Shown piece by piece: positions 11,030 to 24,891 of a stretch of DNA of 64,000 nt. The notes below the pieces were generated by a model that did not search any database, had not been told where the DNA came from, and was given only the letters and a program-made list of their open reading frames with translations. Every line of letters begins with the position of its first letter. Position 1 is the first letter of the stretch. Both the position numbers and the translations under genes were made by a program. The DNA comes from Chionoecetes opilio (taxonomy: Eukaryota > Arthropoda > Malacostraca > Decapoda > Majidae), in contig JACEEZ010011890.1 of assembly GCA_016584305.1 (NCBI GenBank), forward strand, positions 1-64,000, in the 5' to 3' direction.

Positions 11030-13418
11030 AAAAAAAAAACTTTTCACTGATAACTAGCTGATATCATTGAAAACACTACATTTTATGGGTTTATAGCAAT
11101 ATGATAAGTAAAACTACTTGTATATATACAATAACGCTACAGTTTACAAGAAACTATGCAAATGCTTGCAATATACCGTTATATCACAATAAAAAACCTC
11201 TTACTCTTCTATTTAATAGCTTAATGTAATGTAAGCTACTTATAGGTGAAAAATTATTTAAAAAGAGATTTTATACTTCAATTTGTAGGAAAACAGCTAT
11301 ATATCACTGATAACTAGTTAAATAATTGGAAACACTACATTTTATGGGTTTATAGCAATATAATAAGTAAAACTACTTGTATATATCCCAATAACGCTAC
11401 AGTTTAGAAGAAACTATGAAAAACGCTTGCAATATACCGTTATATCACAATAAATAACCTCTTACTCTTCTATTTAATAGCTTAATGTAATATAAGCTAC
11501 TTATAGGTGCAAATTATTCTAAAAGAGGATTTTATACTTCAATTTGTAGGAAAACAGCTATATATCACTGATAACTAGCTAAAATCATTGACAACACTAC
11601 ATTTTATGGGTTTATAGCAATATGATAAGTAAAACTACTTGTATATATACAATAACGCTACAGTTTACAAGAAACTATGAAAAATGCTTGCAATATACCG
11701 TTATATCACAATAAAAAACCTCTTCCTCTTCTATTTAATTGATTAATGGAATGTAAGCTACTTTTGGTGCAAATTAATCTAAAAAGAGGATTTTATACTT
11801 CAATTTGTAGGAAAACAGCTATATATCACTGATAACTAGCTAAAATCATTGGAAACACTACATTTTATGGGTTTATAGCAATATAATAAGTAAAACTACT
11901 TGTAAATATACAATAACGCTACAGTTTATAAGAAACTATGAAAAACGCTTGCAATATTACGTTATATCACAATAAATAACCTCTTACTCTTCTATTTAAT
12001 AGCTTAATGTAATTTAAGCTACTTATAGGTGCAAATTATTCTAACAAGAGGATTTTATACTTCAATTTGTAGAAAAACAGTTATATATCACTGATAACTA
12101 GCTAAACTCATTGAAAACACTACATTTTATGGGTTTATAGCAATATAATAAGTAAAACTACTTGTATATATACAATAACGCTACAATTTAGAAGAAACTA
12201 TGAAAAACGCCTGCAATATACCGTTATATCACAATAAATAACCTCTTACTCTTCTATTTAATAGCTTAATGTAATGTAAGCTACTTATAGGTGCAAATTA
12301 TTCTAAAAAGAGCATTTTATACTTCAATTTGTAGGAAAACAGCTTTATATCACCGATAAATAGCTAATATCATTGAAAACACTAAATTTTAAGGGTTTAT
12401 AGCAATATGATAAGTAAAACTACTTGTATATATACAATAACGCTACAGTTTACAAGAAACTATGAAAAACGCTTGCAATATATCGTTATATCACAATAAA
12501 TAGCCTCTTACTCTTCAATTTAATAGCTTAATGTAATGTAAGCTACTTATAGTTGCAAATTATTCTAAAAAGAGGATTTTATGCTTCAATTTATAGGAAA
12601 ACAGCTTTATATCACCGATAAATAGCTAATATCATTAAAAACGCTACATTTTATGGGTTTATAGCAATATGATAAGTAAAACTACTTGTATATATACAAT
12701 AACGCTACAGTTTACAAGAAACTATGAAAAACGCTTGCAATATACCGTTATATCACAATAAATAACCTATTATTCTTCTATTTATTAGCTTAATGTCATG
12801 TAAGCTACTTATAGGTGCAAATTATTCTAAAAAAAGGATTGTATACATCAATTTGTAGGAAAACTGCTATATATCACCGATAAATAGCTAATATCATTGA
12901 AAACGCTACATTTTATGGGTTTATAGCAATATGATAAGTAAAACTACTTGTATATATACAATAACGCTACAGTTTACAAAAAACTATGAAAAACGCTTGC
13001 AATATACCGTTATATCACAATAAATAACCTCTTACTCTTCTATTTAATAGCTTAATGTAATGTAATCTACTTATAGGTGAAAATTATTCTAAAAAGAGGA
13101 TTTTATACTTCAATTTGTAGGAAAACAGCTATATATCACTGATAACTAGCTAAAATCATTGAAAACACTACATTTAATGGGTTTATAGCAATATGATAAG
13201 TAAAACTACTTGTATTCAATAACGCTACAGTTTAGAAGAAACTATGAAAAACGCTTGCAATATACCGTTATATCACAATAAATACCCTCTCACTCTTCTA
13301 TTTATTAGCTTAATGTAATGTAAGCTACTTATAGGTCCAAATTATTCTAAAAAAAGGATTGTATACTTCAATTTGTAGGAAAACAGCTATATATCTCCGA
13401 TAACTAGCTAAAATCATT
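11030..13418 (+). repeat. Monomer A array, 9 copies
   Basis: Nine clean monomers mix two linked variant sets: ATAATAAGT with TTTAGAAG, and ATGATAAGT with TTTACAAG. The first monomer carries GCAAATGCTTGC. One monomer near 12380 has AAATTTTAAGGG, a useful marker that recurs near 22590, 28580, 29360 and 59462. The 3' part from about 12.57 kb matches 6.61-7.46 kb. Confidence 0.95.
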
Positions 13419-14007
13419 GAAAAGAACACATTTTGAGGGTATAAAGCATTATAATAAGGTAAATTCCTTCTATTAATGATATAACACTACAATTAAGAAG
13501 AAACTATGAAAAAAACGTATAATATACAATTGTATCACAATATAGAGTCTCAAACTCCTATTATAAGCTTACAGTAGTTTAAAATAGCAATTTCTAACGA
13601 AAACAACTATAATTCCACATTTTGAGTTTCACTATCAAAAAAAGGGATGAATTATGTCAATTTTCGACATTTTTTGGCCCTTCAAAAATACATTGAAACA
13701 CTTGAAAAAATGTTGTTTTTAAGAATAAAATTGATACCTAAATTTCATGAAAAATACATATTTTTAGCTCATAACATTGTTAAATATAGTTGTGTAAAAG
13801 TGCTGAATAATGTCAAATTTCGACATTATTTAGCCTTTCAAAAATACATTAAAATACTTGAAAAAAACATTGTTTTTAAGATTAAAATTGATATTTAAAT
13901 TTCATGAAAAATACATATTTTTAGCTATTAATTTTGTAAAATATAGTTGTAGCAAATATAAAAAGCTATTTAGCTACAGATATAAAGAAATATACTTCAA
14001 TTTGTAG
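13419..14007 (+). repeat. A'+B block 5 (two B units, ATG variant)
   Basis: Near-identical to block 2, but B1 carries GGGATGAATTATGTC, giving an in-frame ATG at 13647 and an open frame of 83 codons. An extra A in the A run near 13861 shifts the frame and stops it at 13898. The difference from block 2 shows that B units acquire and lose start codons by single changes. Confidence 0.95.
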
Positions 14008-15096
14008 AAAAAAACAACTCTTCACTGATAACTAGCTAAAATCATTGAAAACACTACATTTTATGGGTTTATAGCAATATAATAAGTAAAACTACTTGTA
14101 TATATACAATAACGCTACAGTTTACAAGAAACTATGAAAAACGCTTGCAATATACCGTTATATCACAATAAATAACCTCTTACTCTTCTATTTAATAGCT
14201 TAATGTAATGTAAGCTACTTATACGTGCAAATTATTCTAAAAAGAGGATTTTATACTTCAATTTGTAGGAAAACAGCTATATATCACTGAGAACTAGCTA
14301 ACATCATTGAAAACACTACATTTTAGGGGTTTTTATAGCAATATGATAAGTAAAACTACTTGTATATATACAATAACGCTGTAGTTTACAAGAAACTATG
14401 AAAAACGCTTGCAATATACCGTTATATCACAATAAATAACCTATTATTCTTCTATTTATTAGCTTAATGTCATGTAAGCTACTTATAGGTGCAAATTATT
14501 CTAAAAAAAGGATTGTATACATCAATTTGTAGAAAAACTGCTATATATCACCGATAAATAGCTAATATCATTGAAAACGCTACATTTTATGGGTTTATAC
14601 CAATATGATAAGTAAAACTACTTGTATATATACAATAACGCTACAGAATACAAAAAACTATGAAAAACGCTTGCAATATACCGTTATATCACAATAAATA
14701 ACCTCTTACTCTTCTATTTAATAGCTTAATGTAATGTAAGCTACTTATAGGTGCAAATTATTTTAAAAAGAGGATTTTATACTTCAATTTGTAGGAAAAC
14801 AGCTATATATCACTGATAACTAGCTAAAATCATTGAAAACACTATATTTAATGGGTTTATAGCAATATGATAAGTAAAACTACTTGTATATATACAATAA
14901 TGCTACAGTTTAGAAGAAACTATGAAAAACGCTTGCAATATACCGTTATATCACAATAAATACCCTCTCACTCTTCTATTTATTAGCTTAATGTAATGTA
15001 AGCTACTTATAGGTCCAAATTATTCTAAAAAAAGGATTGTATACTTCAATTTGTAGGAAAACAGCTATATATCTCCGATAACTAGCTAAAATCATT
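14008..15096 (+). repeat. Monomer A array, 4 copies
   Basis: Second copy of the four-monomer array at 8052-9136, with the same rare variants in the same order. The small differences include TTTTAGGGGTTTTTATAGC near 14322. Confidence 0.95.
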
Positions 15097-15679
15097 GAAA
15101 AGAACACATTTTGAGGGTATAAAGCATTATCATAAGGTAAATTCCTTCTATTAATGATATAACACTACAATTAAGAAGAAACTATGAAAAAAACGTATAA
15201 TATACAATTGTATCACAATATAGAGTCTCAAACTCCTATTATAAGCTTACAGTAGTTTAAAATAGCAATTTCTAACGAAAACAACTATAATTCCACATTT
15301 TGAGTTTCACTATCAAAAAAGGGATGAATTATGTCAATTTTCGACATTTTTTGGCCCTTCAAAAATACATTGAAACACTTGAAAAAACGTAGTTTTTAAG
15401 ATTAAAATTGATACCTAAATTTCATGAGAAATACATATTTTTAGCTCATAACATTGTTAAATATAGTTGTGTAAAAGTGCTGAATAATGTCAAATTTCGA
15501 CATTATTTAGCCTTTCAAAAATAATTAAAATACTTGAAAAACATTTTTTAAGATTAAAATTGATATCTAAATTTCATGAAAAATACATATTTTTAGCTAT
15601 TAATTTTGTAAAATAGTTTTTTAGCAAATATAAAAAGCTATTTAGCTACAGATATAAAGAAATATACTTCAATTTGTAG
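15097..15679 (+). repeat. A'+B block 6 (two B units, frame broken)
   Basis: Counterpart of block 3, sharing GGGATGAATTATGTC and ACGTAG. B2 has several short deletions (near 15522, 15538 and 15613) that break the open frame kept in block 3. Confidence 0.93.
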
Positions 15680-16242
15680 AAAAAAACAACTCTTCACTGA
15701 TAACTAGCTAAAATCATTGAAAACACTACATTTTATGGGTTTATAGCAATATGATAAGTAAAACTACTTGTATATATACAATAACGCTACAGTTTACAAG
15801 AAACTATGAAAAACGCTTGCAATATACCGTTATATCACAATAAATAACCTCTTACTCTTCTATTTAATAGCTTAATGTAATGTAAGCTACTTATACGTGC
15901 AAATTATTCTAAAAAGAGGATTTTATACTTCAATTTGTAGGAAAACAGCTATATATCACTGATAACTAGCTAAAATCATTGAAAACACTACATTTTATGG
16001 GTTTATAGCAATATGATAAGTAAAACTACTTGTATATATACAATAACGCTACAGTTTACAAGATACTATGAAAAACGCTTGCAATATACCGGTATATCAC
16101 AATAAATAACCTATTATTCTTCTATTTATTAGCTTAATGTCATGTAAGCTACTTATAGGTGCAAATTATTCTAAAAAAAGGATTGTATACATCAATTTGT
16201 AGGAAAACTGCTATATATCACCGAATACTAGCTAAAATAATT
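15680..16242 (+). repeat. Monomer A array, 2 copies
   Basis: Counterpart of 9723-10284, including the CCTATTATTCTTC and GTCATGTAAGC variants just before the next block. Confidence 0.95.
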
Positions 16243-16830
16243 GAAAAGAACACATTTTGAGGGTATAAAGCATTATTATAAGGTAAATTCCTTCTATTAA
16301 TTATATAACACTACAATTAACAAGAAACTATTAAAAACGCGTGTAATGTACAATTGTATCACAATATAGAGTCTCAAATTCCTATTATAAGCTTACAGTA
16401 GTTTAAAATAGCAATTTCTAACGAAAACAACTATAATACCACATTTTGAATTTCTCTATCAAAAAAAGGGCTGAATAATATCAATTGTCGACATTTTTTA
16501 GCCCTGCAAAAATACATTAAAACACTTGAAAAAACGTTGTTTCTTAGATTAAAATTGATACATAATTTTCTTTAAAAATACATATTTTAAGCTCATAATA
16601 TTGTAAAATATAGTTGTGTGAAAGTGCTGAATAATGTCAAATTTCAATTTTTTTTAGCCTTTCAAAAATTTATTAAAATACTTGTAAAAACGTTGTTTCT
16701 AAGATTAAAATTGATATCTAAATTTCATGAAAAATACATATTTGTAGCTATTAATTTTGTAAAATATAGTTGTAGCAAATATAAAAAGCTATTTAGCTAC
16801 AGATATAAAGAAATATACTTCAATTTGTAG
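16243..16830 (+). repeat. A'+B block 7 (B1 fused to a B3-type unit)
   Basis: Counterpart of block 4 with one B unit (156 bp) missing. B1, with the CATAATTTTC form, passes directly into a unit whose hairpin arm is lost (AATTTCAATTTTTTTTAGCC). A 70-codon open frame spans 16618-16830. This shows B copy-number change by exactly one unit between otherwise matching higher-order copies. Confidence 0.93.
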
Positions 16831-18704
16831 AAAAAAAAACCTTTTCACTGATAACTAGCTGAAATCATTGAAAACACTACATTTTATGGGTTTATAGCAA
16901 TATCATAAGTAAAACTACTTGTATATATACAATAACGCTACAGTTTACAAGAAACTATGCAAATGCTTGCAATATACCGTTATATCACAATAAAAAACCT
17001 CTTACTCTTCTATTTAATAGCTTAATGTAATGTAAGCTACTTATAGGTGCAAATTATTCTAAAAAGAGGATTTTATACTTCAATTTGTAGGAAAACAGCT
17101 ATATATCACTGATAACTAGCTAATATCATTGAAAACACTACATTTTATGGGTTTATAGCAATATGATAAGTAAAACTACTTGTATATATACAATAACGCT
17201 ACAGTTTACAAGAAACTATGAAAAACGCTTGCAATATACCGTTATATCACAATAAATAACCTCTTACTCTTCTATTTAATAGCTTAATGTAATGTAAGCT
17301 ACTTATAGTTGCAAATTATTCTAAAAAGAGGATTTTATACTTCAATTTGTAGGAAAACACCTATATATCACCGATAAATAGCTAATATCATTAAAAACGC
17401 TACATTTTATGGGTTTATAGCAATATGATAAGTAAAATTACTTGTATATATACAATAAAGCTACAGTTTACAAGAAACTATGAAAAACGCTTGCAATATA
17501 CCGTTATATCACAATAAATAACCTCTTACTTTTCTTTTTAATAGCTTAATGTAATGTAAGCTACTTATAGGTTTGCAAATTATTCTAAAACGAGGATTTT
17601 ATACTTCAATTTGTAGGAAAAACAGCTATATATCACTAATAACTAGCTAAAATCATTGAAAGCACTACATTACTCGGGTTTATAGCAATATAATAAGTAA
17701 AACTACTTGTATATATACAATAACGGTACAGTTTAGAAGAAACTATGAAAAACGCTTGCAATATACCGTTATATCACAATAAATAACCTCTTACTCTTCT
17801 ATTTATTAGCTTAATGTAATGTAAGCTACTTATAGGTGCAAATTATTCTAAAGAAAGGATTGTATACTTCAATTTGTAGGAAAACAGCTATATATCACCG
17901 ATAAATAGCTAATATCATTGAAAACACTACATTTTATGGGTTTATAGCAATATGATAAGTAAAACTACTTGTATATATACAATAACGCTACCGTTTACAA
18001 GAAACTATGAAAAACGCTTGCAATATACCGTTATATCACAATAAATAACCTCTTACTCTTCTATTTAATAGCTTAATGTAATGTAAGCTACGTATAGGTG
18101 CAAATTATTCTAAAAAGAGGATTTTATACTTCAATTTGTAGGAAAACAGCTATATATCACTGTTAACTAGCTAAACTCATTGAAAACACTACATTTTATG
18201 GGTTTATAGCAATATAATAAGTAAATCTACTTGTATATATACAATAACGCTACAGTTTAGAAGAAACTATGAAAAACGTTTGCAATATACCGTTATATCA
18301 CAATAAATAACCTCTTACTCTTCTATTTAACAGCTTAATGTAATGTAAGTTACATATAGGTGTAAATTATTCTAAAAATAGGATTTTATACTTCAATTTG
18401 TAGGAAAACAGCTATATATCACCGATAAATAGCTAACATTTTTGAAAACACTACATTTTATGGGATTATAGCAATATAATGAGTAAAACTACTTATATAT
18501 ATACAATAACGCCACAGTTTCCAAAAATTATGAAAAACGCTTGCAATATACCGTTATATCACAATAAATACCCTCTTACTCTTCTATTTATTAGCTTAAT
18601 GTAATGTAAGAAACATATAGGTGCAAATTATTCTAAAAAAAGGATTGTATACTTCAATTTGTAGGAAAACAGCTATATATCACCGATTACTAGCTAAAAT
18701 CATT
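16831..18704 (+). repeat. Monomer A array, 7 copies
   Basis: The first monomer matches the start of the array at 11030. The rest matches 22.28-24.15 kb instead, with markers ATTACTCGGGTTTATAG near 17672 and GTAAGAAACATATAGG near 18607. The array is a join between two higher-order types. Confidence 0.95.
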
Positions 18705-19448
18705 GAAAAGAACACATTTTGAGGGTATAAAGCATTATCATAAGGTAAATTCCTTCTATTAATGATATAACACTACAATTAAGAAGAAACTATGAAAAAC
18801 ACGTATAATATACAATTGTATCACAATATACAGTCTCAAACTCCTATTATAAGCTTACAGTAGTTTAAAATAGCAATTTCTAACGAAAACAAGTATAATT
18901 CCACATTTTGAATTTCTCTATCAAAAAAAGGGCCGAAGATTGTCAATTTTCGACATTTTTTAGCCCATCAAAAATACATTAAAACACTTGAAAAAACATT
19001 GTATATATGAATAAAATTGATACATAAATTTCATGAAAAATACATATTTTAAGCTCATAATATTGTAAAATATAGTTGTGTAAAAGTGCTGAATAATGTC
19101 AAATTTTGACATTTTTTAGGCTTTCAAAATACATTAAAAACACTTGAAAAAACGTTGTTTTTAAGATTAAAATTGATACCTAAATTTCATGAAAAATACA
19201 TATTTTTAGCTCATAACATTGTTAAATATAGTTGTGTAAAAGTGCTGAATAATGTCAAATTTCGACATTATTTAGCCTTTCAAAAATACATTAAAATACT
19301 TGAAAAAACATTGTTTTTAATATTAACATTGATATCTAAATTTCATGAAAAATACATATTTTTAGCTATTAATTTTGTAAAATATTGTTGTGGCAAATAT
19401 AAAAAGCTATTTAGCTACAGATATAAAGAAATATACTTCAATTTGTAG
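18705..19448 (+). repeat. A'+B block 8 (three B units)
   Basis: B1 begins GGGCCGAAGATTGTC, a variant shared only with block 9. B2 has TTTTGACATT (CpG lost) and B3 keeps the standard hairpin. A 97-codon open frame (19155-19448) covers the end of B2, B3 and the tail. Confidence 0.95.
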
Positions 19449-22400
19449 AAAAAAACAACTCTTCACTGATAACTAGCTAAAATCATTGAAAACACTACAT
19501 TTTATGGGTTTATAGCAATATGATAAGTAAAACTACTTGTATATATACAATAACGCTACAGTTTACAAGAAACTATGAAAAACGCTTGCAATATACCGTT
19601 ATATCACAATAAATAACATATTACTCTTCTATTTAATAGATTAATGGAATGTAAGCTACTTATAGGTGCAAATTAATCTAAAAAGAGGATTTTATACTTC
19701 AATTTGTAGGAAAACAGCTATATATCACTGATAACTAGCTAAAATCATTGGAAACACTACATTTTATGGGTTTATAACAATAATAAGTAAAACTACTTGT
19801 AAATATCAATAACGCTACGTTTAGAAGAAACTATGAAAAACGCTTGCAATATACCATTATATACAATAAATAACCTCTTACTCTTTATTTAATAGTTTAA
19901 TGTAATGTAAGCTACTTATAGGTGCAAATTATTCTTACAGAGGATTTTATACTTAATTTGTAGGAAAAACAGCTATATATCACTGATAACTAGCTAAAAC
20001 TCATTGAAAACATTACATTTTATGGGTTTATAGCAACATAATAAGTAAAACTACTTGTATATATACAATAACGCTACAGTTTAGAAGAAACTATGAAAAA
20101 CGCTTGAAATTTATACCGTTATATCACAATAAATAACTCTTACTCTTCATATTTATTAGCGTTAATGTAATGTAAGTACTTATAGGTGCAAATTATTCTA
20201 AAAAAAGATTGTATACTTCAATTTGTAGGAAAACAGCTATATATCACGATAAATAGCTAATATCATTGAAACACTACATGTTATGGGTTTATAGCAAATG
20301 ATGAAAAAACTACTTGTATATATACAATAACGCTACCGTTAACAGAAACTATGAAAACGATTGCAATATACCGTATATCACAATAAAAGACCTCTTACTC
20401 TTCTATTAATAGCTTAATGTAATGTAAGCTACGTATAGGTTGCAAATTATTCTAAAAAGAGGATTTATACTCAATTGTAGGAAAACAGCTATATATCACT
20501 GATAACTACTAAAAAATTGAAAAACTACATTTTATGGGTTTATGCAATATAATAAGTTAAAACTACTTTATATATAATAACGCTACAGTTTAGAAGAAAG
20601 TATGAAAAACGCTGCATTATACCGTTTATCACAATAAATAACCTCCTACTCTTCTATTAATAGCTTAATGTAATGTAAGCTACTTATAGTGCAATTAGTC
20701 TAAAAAGAGGAATTTTATACTTCAATTTGTAGGAAAACAGCTTATATCACGATTATAGCTAATTATGAAAACACTACATTTTATGGGTTTATAGCAATAT
20801 GATAAATAAAGCTACTTGTATATATACAATAACGCTATAGTTTAGAGAAAACTATGAAAAATGCTTGCAATATACCGTTAATACGAATAAATAACCTCTA
20901 TCTTCATTTAATAGCTTAATGTAATGTAAAGCTACTTATAAGTGCAAATTATTCTAAAAAGAGGATTTATACTCAATTTGTAGGAAAACACTAATATTCC
21001 CTGATAAATAGCTAATATCATGAAAACACTTCATTTTATGGGTTTATAGCAATATGATAAGTAAAACTACTTGTATATATACAATAACGCTACGGTTTAC
21101 AAGAAACTATGAATAATGCTTGCAATATACCGTTATATCACAAAAGAAAACCTCTTACTCTTCTATTTAATAGCTTAATGTAATATAAGCTAGTTATAGG
21201 TGCAAATTATTCTAAAAAGAGGATTTTATACTTAAATTTGTAGGAAAACAGCTATATATCACTGATAACTAGGTAAAATAATTGGAAACACTACATTTTA
21301 TGGGTTTATAGCAATATAATAAGTAAAACTACCTGTATATATACAATAACGCTACAGTTTAGAAGAAACTATGAAAAAAACTTGCAATATACCGTTATAT
21401 GACAATAAATAACCTCTTACTCTTCTATTTAATAGCTTAATGTAATGTTAGCTACTTATAGTTGCAAATTATTCTAAAAAGGATTTTATACTTTAATTTG
21501 TAGGAAAACAGCTATATATTACCGATAAATAGCTAATATCATTGAAAACACTACATTTAATGGGTTTATAGCAATATGATAAGTAAAACTACTTGTATAT
21601 ATACAATAACGCTACAGTTTACAAGAAACTATGAAAAATGCTTGCAATATACCGTTATATCACAATAAAAAACCTCTTCCTCTTCTATTTAATAGATTAA
21701 TGGAATGTAAGCTACTTATAGGTGCAAATTATTGTAAAAAAAAGGTTGTATACTTAAAATTGTAGGAAAACAGCTATATATCACCGATAAATAGTAATAT
21801 CATTGAAACACTACTTTTAATGGGTTATAGCAATATGATAAGTAAAACTACTTGTATTATACAATAACGCTACCGTTTAACAAGAAACTATGAAACACGC
21901 TGACAATATACGTTATATCACAATAAATAACCTCTTACTCTTCTATTAATAGCTAAAATGTAATGTAAGCTACGTAAAAGGTGAAAATTATTCTAAAAAA
22001 CTGGATTTTATTTTTAAATTGTAGGAAACAGCTATAATCACTGATAACTAGCTAAAATTTAATTGGAAACACTACATTTTATGGGTTTATAGCAATATAA
22101 TAAGAAAACAAACCTGTATATATACAATAACGCTACAGTTTAGAAGAAAATATGAAAAACACTTGCAATATACTATTAATTTCAAGTTAACCTCATTTAC
22201 TCTTCTATTTAATAGCTTAATGTAATGTAGCTACTTATAGTTTGCAAATTTTAAAACGGATTTTATACTTCAATTTGTAGGAAACAGTCTTTACATCACC
22301 GATAAATAGCTAATATCATGAAAACACTACATTTTATGGGTTTATAGCAATATAATAAGTAAAACTACTTGTATATATACAATAACGCTACAGTTTAGAA

Positions 22401-24152
22401 GAAACTATGAAAATCGCTTGCAATATACCGTTATATCACAATAAATAACCTCTTACTCTTCTATTTAATAGCTTAATGTAATGTAAGCTAATTATAGGTG
22501 CAAATTATTCTAAAAAGAGCATTTTATACTTCAATTTGTAGGAAAACAGCTTTATATCACCGATAAATAGCTAATATCATTGAAAACACTAAATTTTAAG
22601 GGTTTATAGCAATATGATAAGTAAAACTACTTGTATATATACAATAACGCTACAGTTTACAAGAAACTATGAAAAACGCTTGCAATATACCGTTATATCA
22701 CAATAAATAACCTCTTACTCTTCTATTTAATAGCTTAATGTAATGTAAGCTACTTATAGTTGCAAATTATTCTAAAAAGAGGATTTTATACTTCAATTTG
22801 TAGGAAAACACCTATATATCACTGATAAATAGCTAATATCATTAAAAACGCTACATTTTATGGGTTTATAGCAATATGATAAGTAAAACTACTTGTATAT
22901 ATACAATAACGCTACAGTTTACAAGAAACTATGAAAAACGCTTGCAATATACCGTTATATCACAATAAATAACCTCTTACTTTTCTATTTAATAGCTTAA
23001 TGTAATGTAAGCTACTTATAGGTGCAAATTATTCTAAAACGAGGATTTTATACTTCAATTTGTAGGAAAACAGCTATATATCACTGATAACTAGCTAAAA
23101 TCATTGAAAGCACTACATTACTCGGGTTTATAGCAATATAATAAGTAAAACTACTTGTATATATACAATAACGGTACAGTTTAGAAGAAACTATGAAAAA
23201 CGCTTGCAATATACCGTTATATCACAATAAATAACCTCTTACTCTTCTATTTATTAGCTTAATGTAATGTAAGCTACTTATAGGTGCAAATTATTCTAAA
23301 GAAAGGATTGTATACTTCAATTTGTAGGAAAACAGCTATATATCACCGATAAATAGCTAATATCATTGAAAACACTACATTTTATGGGTTTATAGCAATA
23401 TGATAAGTAAAACTACTTGTATATATACAATAACGCTACCGTTTACAAGAAACTATGAAAAACGCTTGCAATATACCGTTATATCACAATAAATAACCTC
23501 TTACTCTTCTATTTAATAGCTTAATGTAATGTAAGCTACGTATAGGTGCAAATTATTCTAAAAAGAGGATTTTATACTTCAATTTGTAGGAAAACAGCTA
23601 TATATCACTGATAACTAGCTAAACTCATTGAAAACACTACATTTCATGTGTTTATAGCAATATAATAAGTAAAACTACTTGTATATATACAATAACGCTA
23701 CAGTTTAGAAGAAACTATGAAAAACGTTTGCAATATACCGTTATATCACAATAAATAACCTCTTACTCTTCTATTTAACAGCTTAATGTAATGTAAGCTA
23801 CATATAGGTGTAAATTATTCTAAAAATAGGATTTTATACTTCAATTTGTAGGAAAACAGCTATATATCACCGATAAATAGCTAACATTTTTGAAAACACT
23901 ACATTTTATGGGATTATAGCAATATAATGAGTAAAACTACTTATATATATACAATAACGCCACAGTTTCCAAAAATTATGAAAAACGCTTGCAATATACC
24001 GTTATATCACAATAAATACCCTCTTACTCTTCTATTTATTAGCTTAATGTAATGTAAGAAACATATAGGTGCAAATTATTCTAAAAAAAGGATTGTATAC
24101 TTCAATTTGTAGGAAAACTGCTATATATCACCGATTACTAGCTAAAATCATT
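19449..24152 (+). repeat. Monomer A array, 18 copies
   Basis: Eighteen monomers. About 19.75-22.34 kb is rich in single-base deletions, and the flanks are clean. The last part from about 22.28 kb repeats 16.83-18.70 kb with an offset of about 5,451 bp. No gene was found. Confidence 0.93.
19750..22340. other. Deletion-rich stretch
   Basis: A monomers here lose single bases throughout (for example GATAAATAGTAATATC), with a cleaner patch at about 21.0-21.7 kb. The flanks are clean. Confidence 0.65.
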
Positions 24153-24891
24153 GAAAAGAACACATTTTGAGGGTATAAAGCATTATCATAAGGTAAATTC
24201 CTTCTATTAATTATATAACACTACAATTAAGAAGAAACTATGAAAAACACGTATAATATACAATTGTATCACAATATAGTCTCAAACTCCTATTATAAGC
24301 TTACAGTAGTTTAAAATAGCAATTTCTAACGAAAACAACTATAATACCACATTTTGAATTTCTCTATCGAATAAAGGGCCGAAGATTGTCAATTTTCGAC
24401 ATTTTTTAGCCCATCAAAAATACATTAAAACACTTGAAAAAACATTGTTTTTAAGAATAAAATTGATACATAAATTTCATGAAAAATACATATTTTAAGC
24501 TCATAATATTGTAAAATATAGTTGTGTAAAAGTGCTGAATAATGTCAAATTTTGACATTTTTTAGGCTTTCAAAAATACATTAAAACACTTGAAAAAACG
24601 TTGTTTTTAAGATTAAAATTGATACCTAAATTTCATGAAAAATACATATTTTTAGCTCATAACATTGTTAAATATAGTTGTGTAAAAGTGCTGAATAATG
24701 TCAAATTTCGACATTATTTAGCCTTTCAAAAATACATTAAAATACTTGAAAAAACATTGTTTTTAATATTAAAATTGATATCTAAATTTCATGAAAAATA
24801 CATATTTTTAGCTATTATTTTGTAAATATTGTTGTGCAAATATAAAAAGCTATTTAGCTACAGATATAAAGAAATATACTTCAATTTGTAG
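24153..24891 (+). repeat. A'+B block 9 (three B units)
   Basis: Copy of block 8, sharing GGGCCGAAGATTGTC and TTTTGACATT. Deletions near 24817 and 24834 truncate the open frame at 24825 (74 codons) before the tail, and they coincide with the start of a noisy stretch. Confidence 0.93.

Larger units (their letters stand above)
6610..11085 (+). repeat. Higher-order repeat, first 5.96 kb copy
   Basis: Order: end of an A array, block 2, 4 A, block 3, 2 A, block 4. The same order with the same rare variants returns at about 12,565-17,060. The block-to-block offsets are 5,956, 5,960 and 5,958 bp. Confidence 0.9.
12565..17060 (+). repeat. Higher-order repeat, second 5.96 kb copy
   Basis: Blocks 5, 6 and 7 correspond to blocks 2, 3 and 4. 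The main differences are the ATG variant in block 5, the small deletions in block 6 and the loss of one B unit in block 7. Confidence 0.9.
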
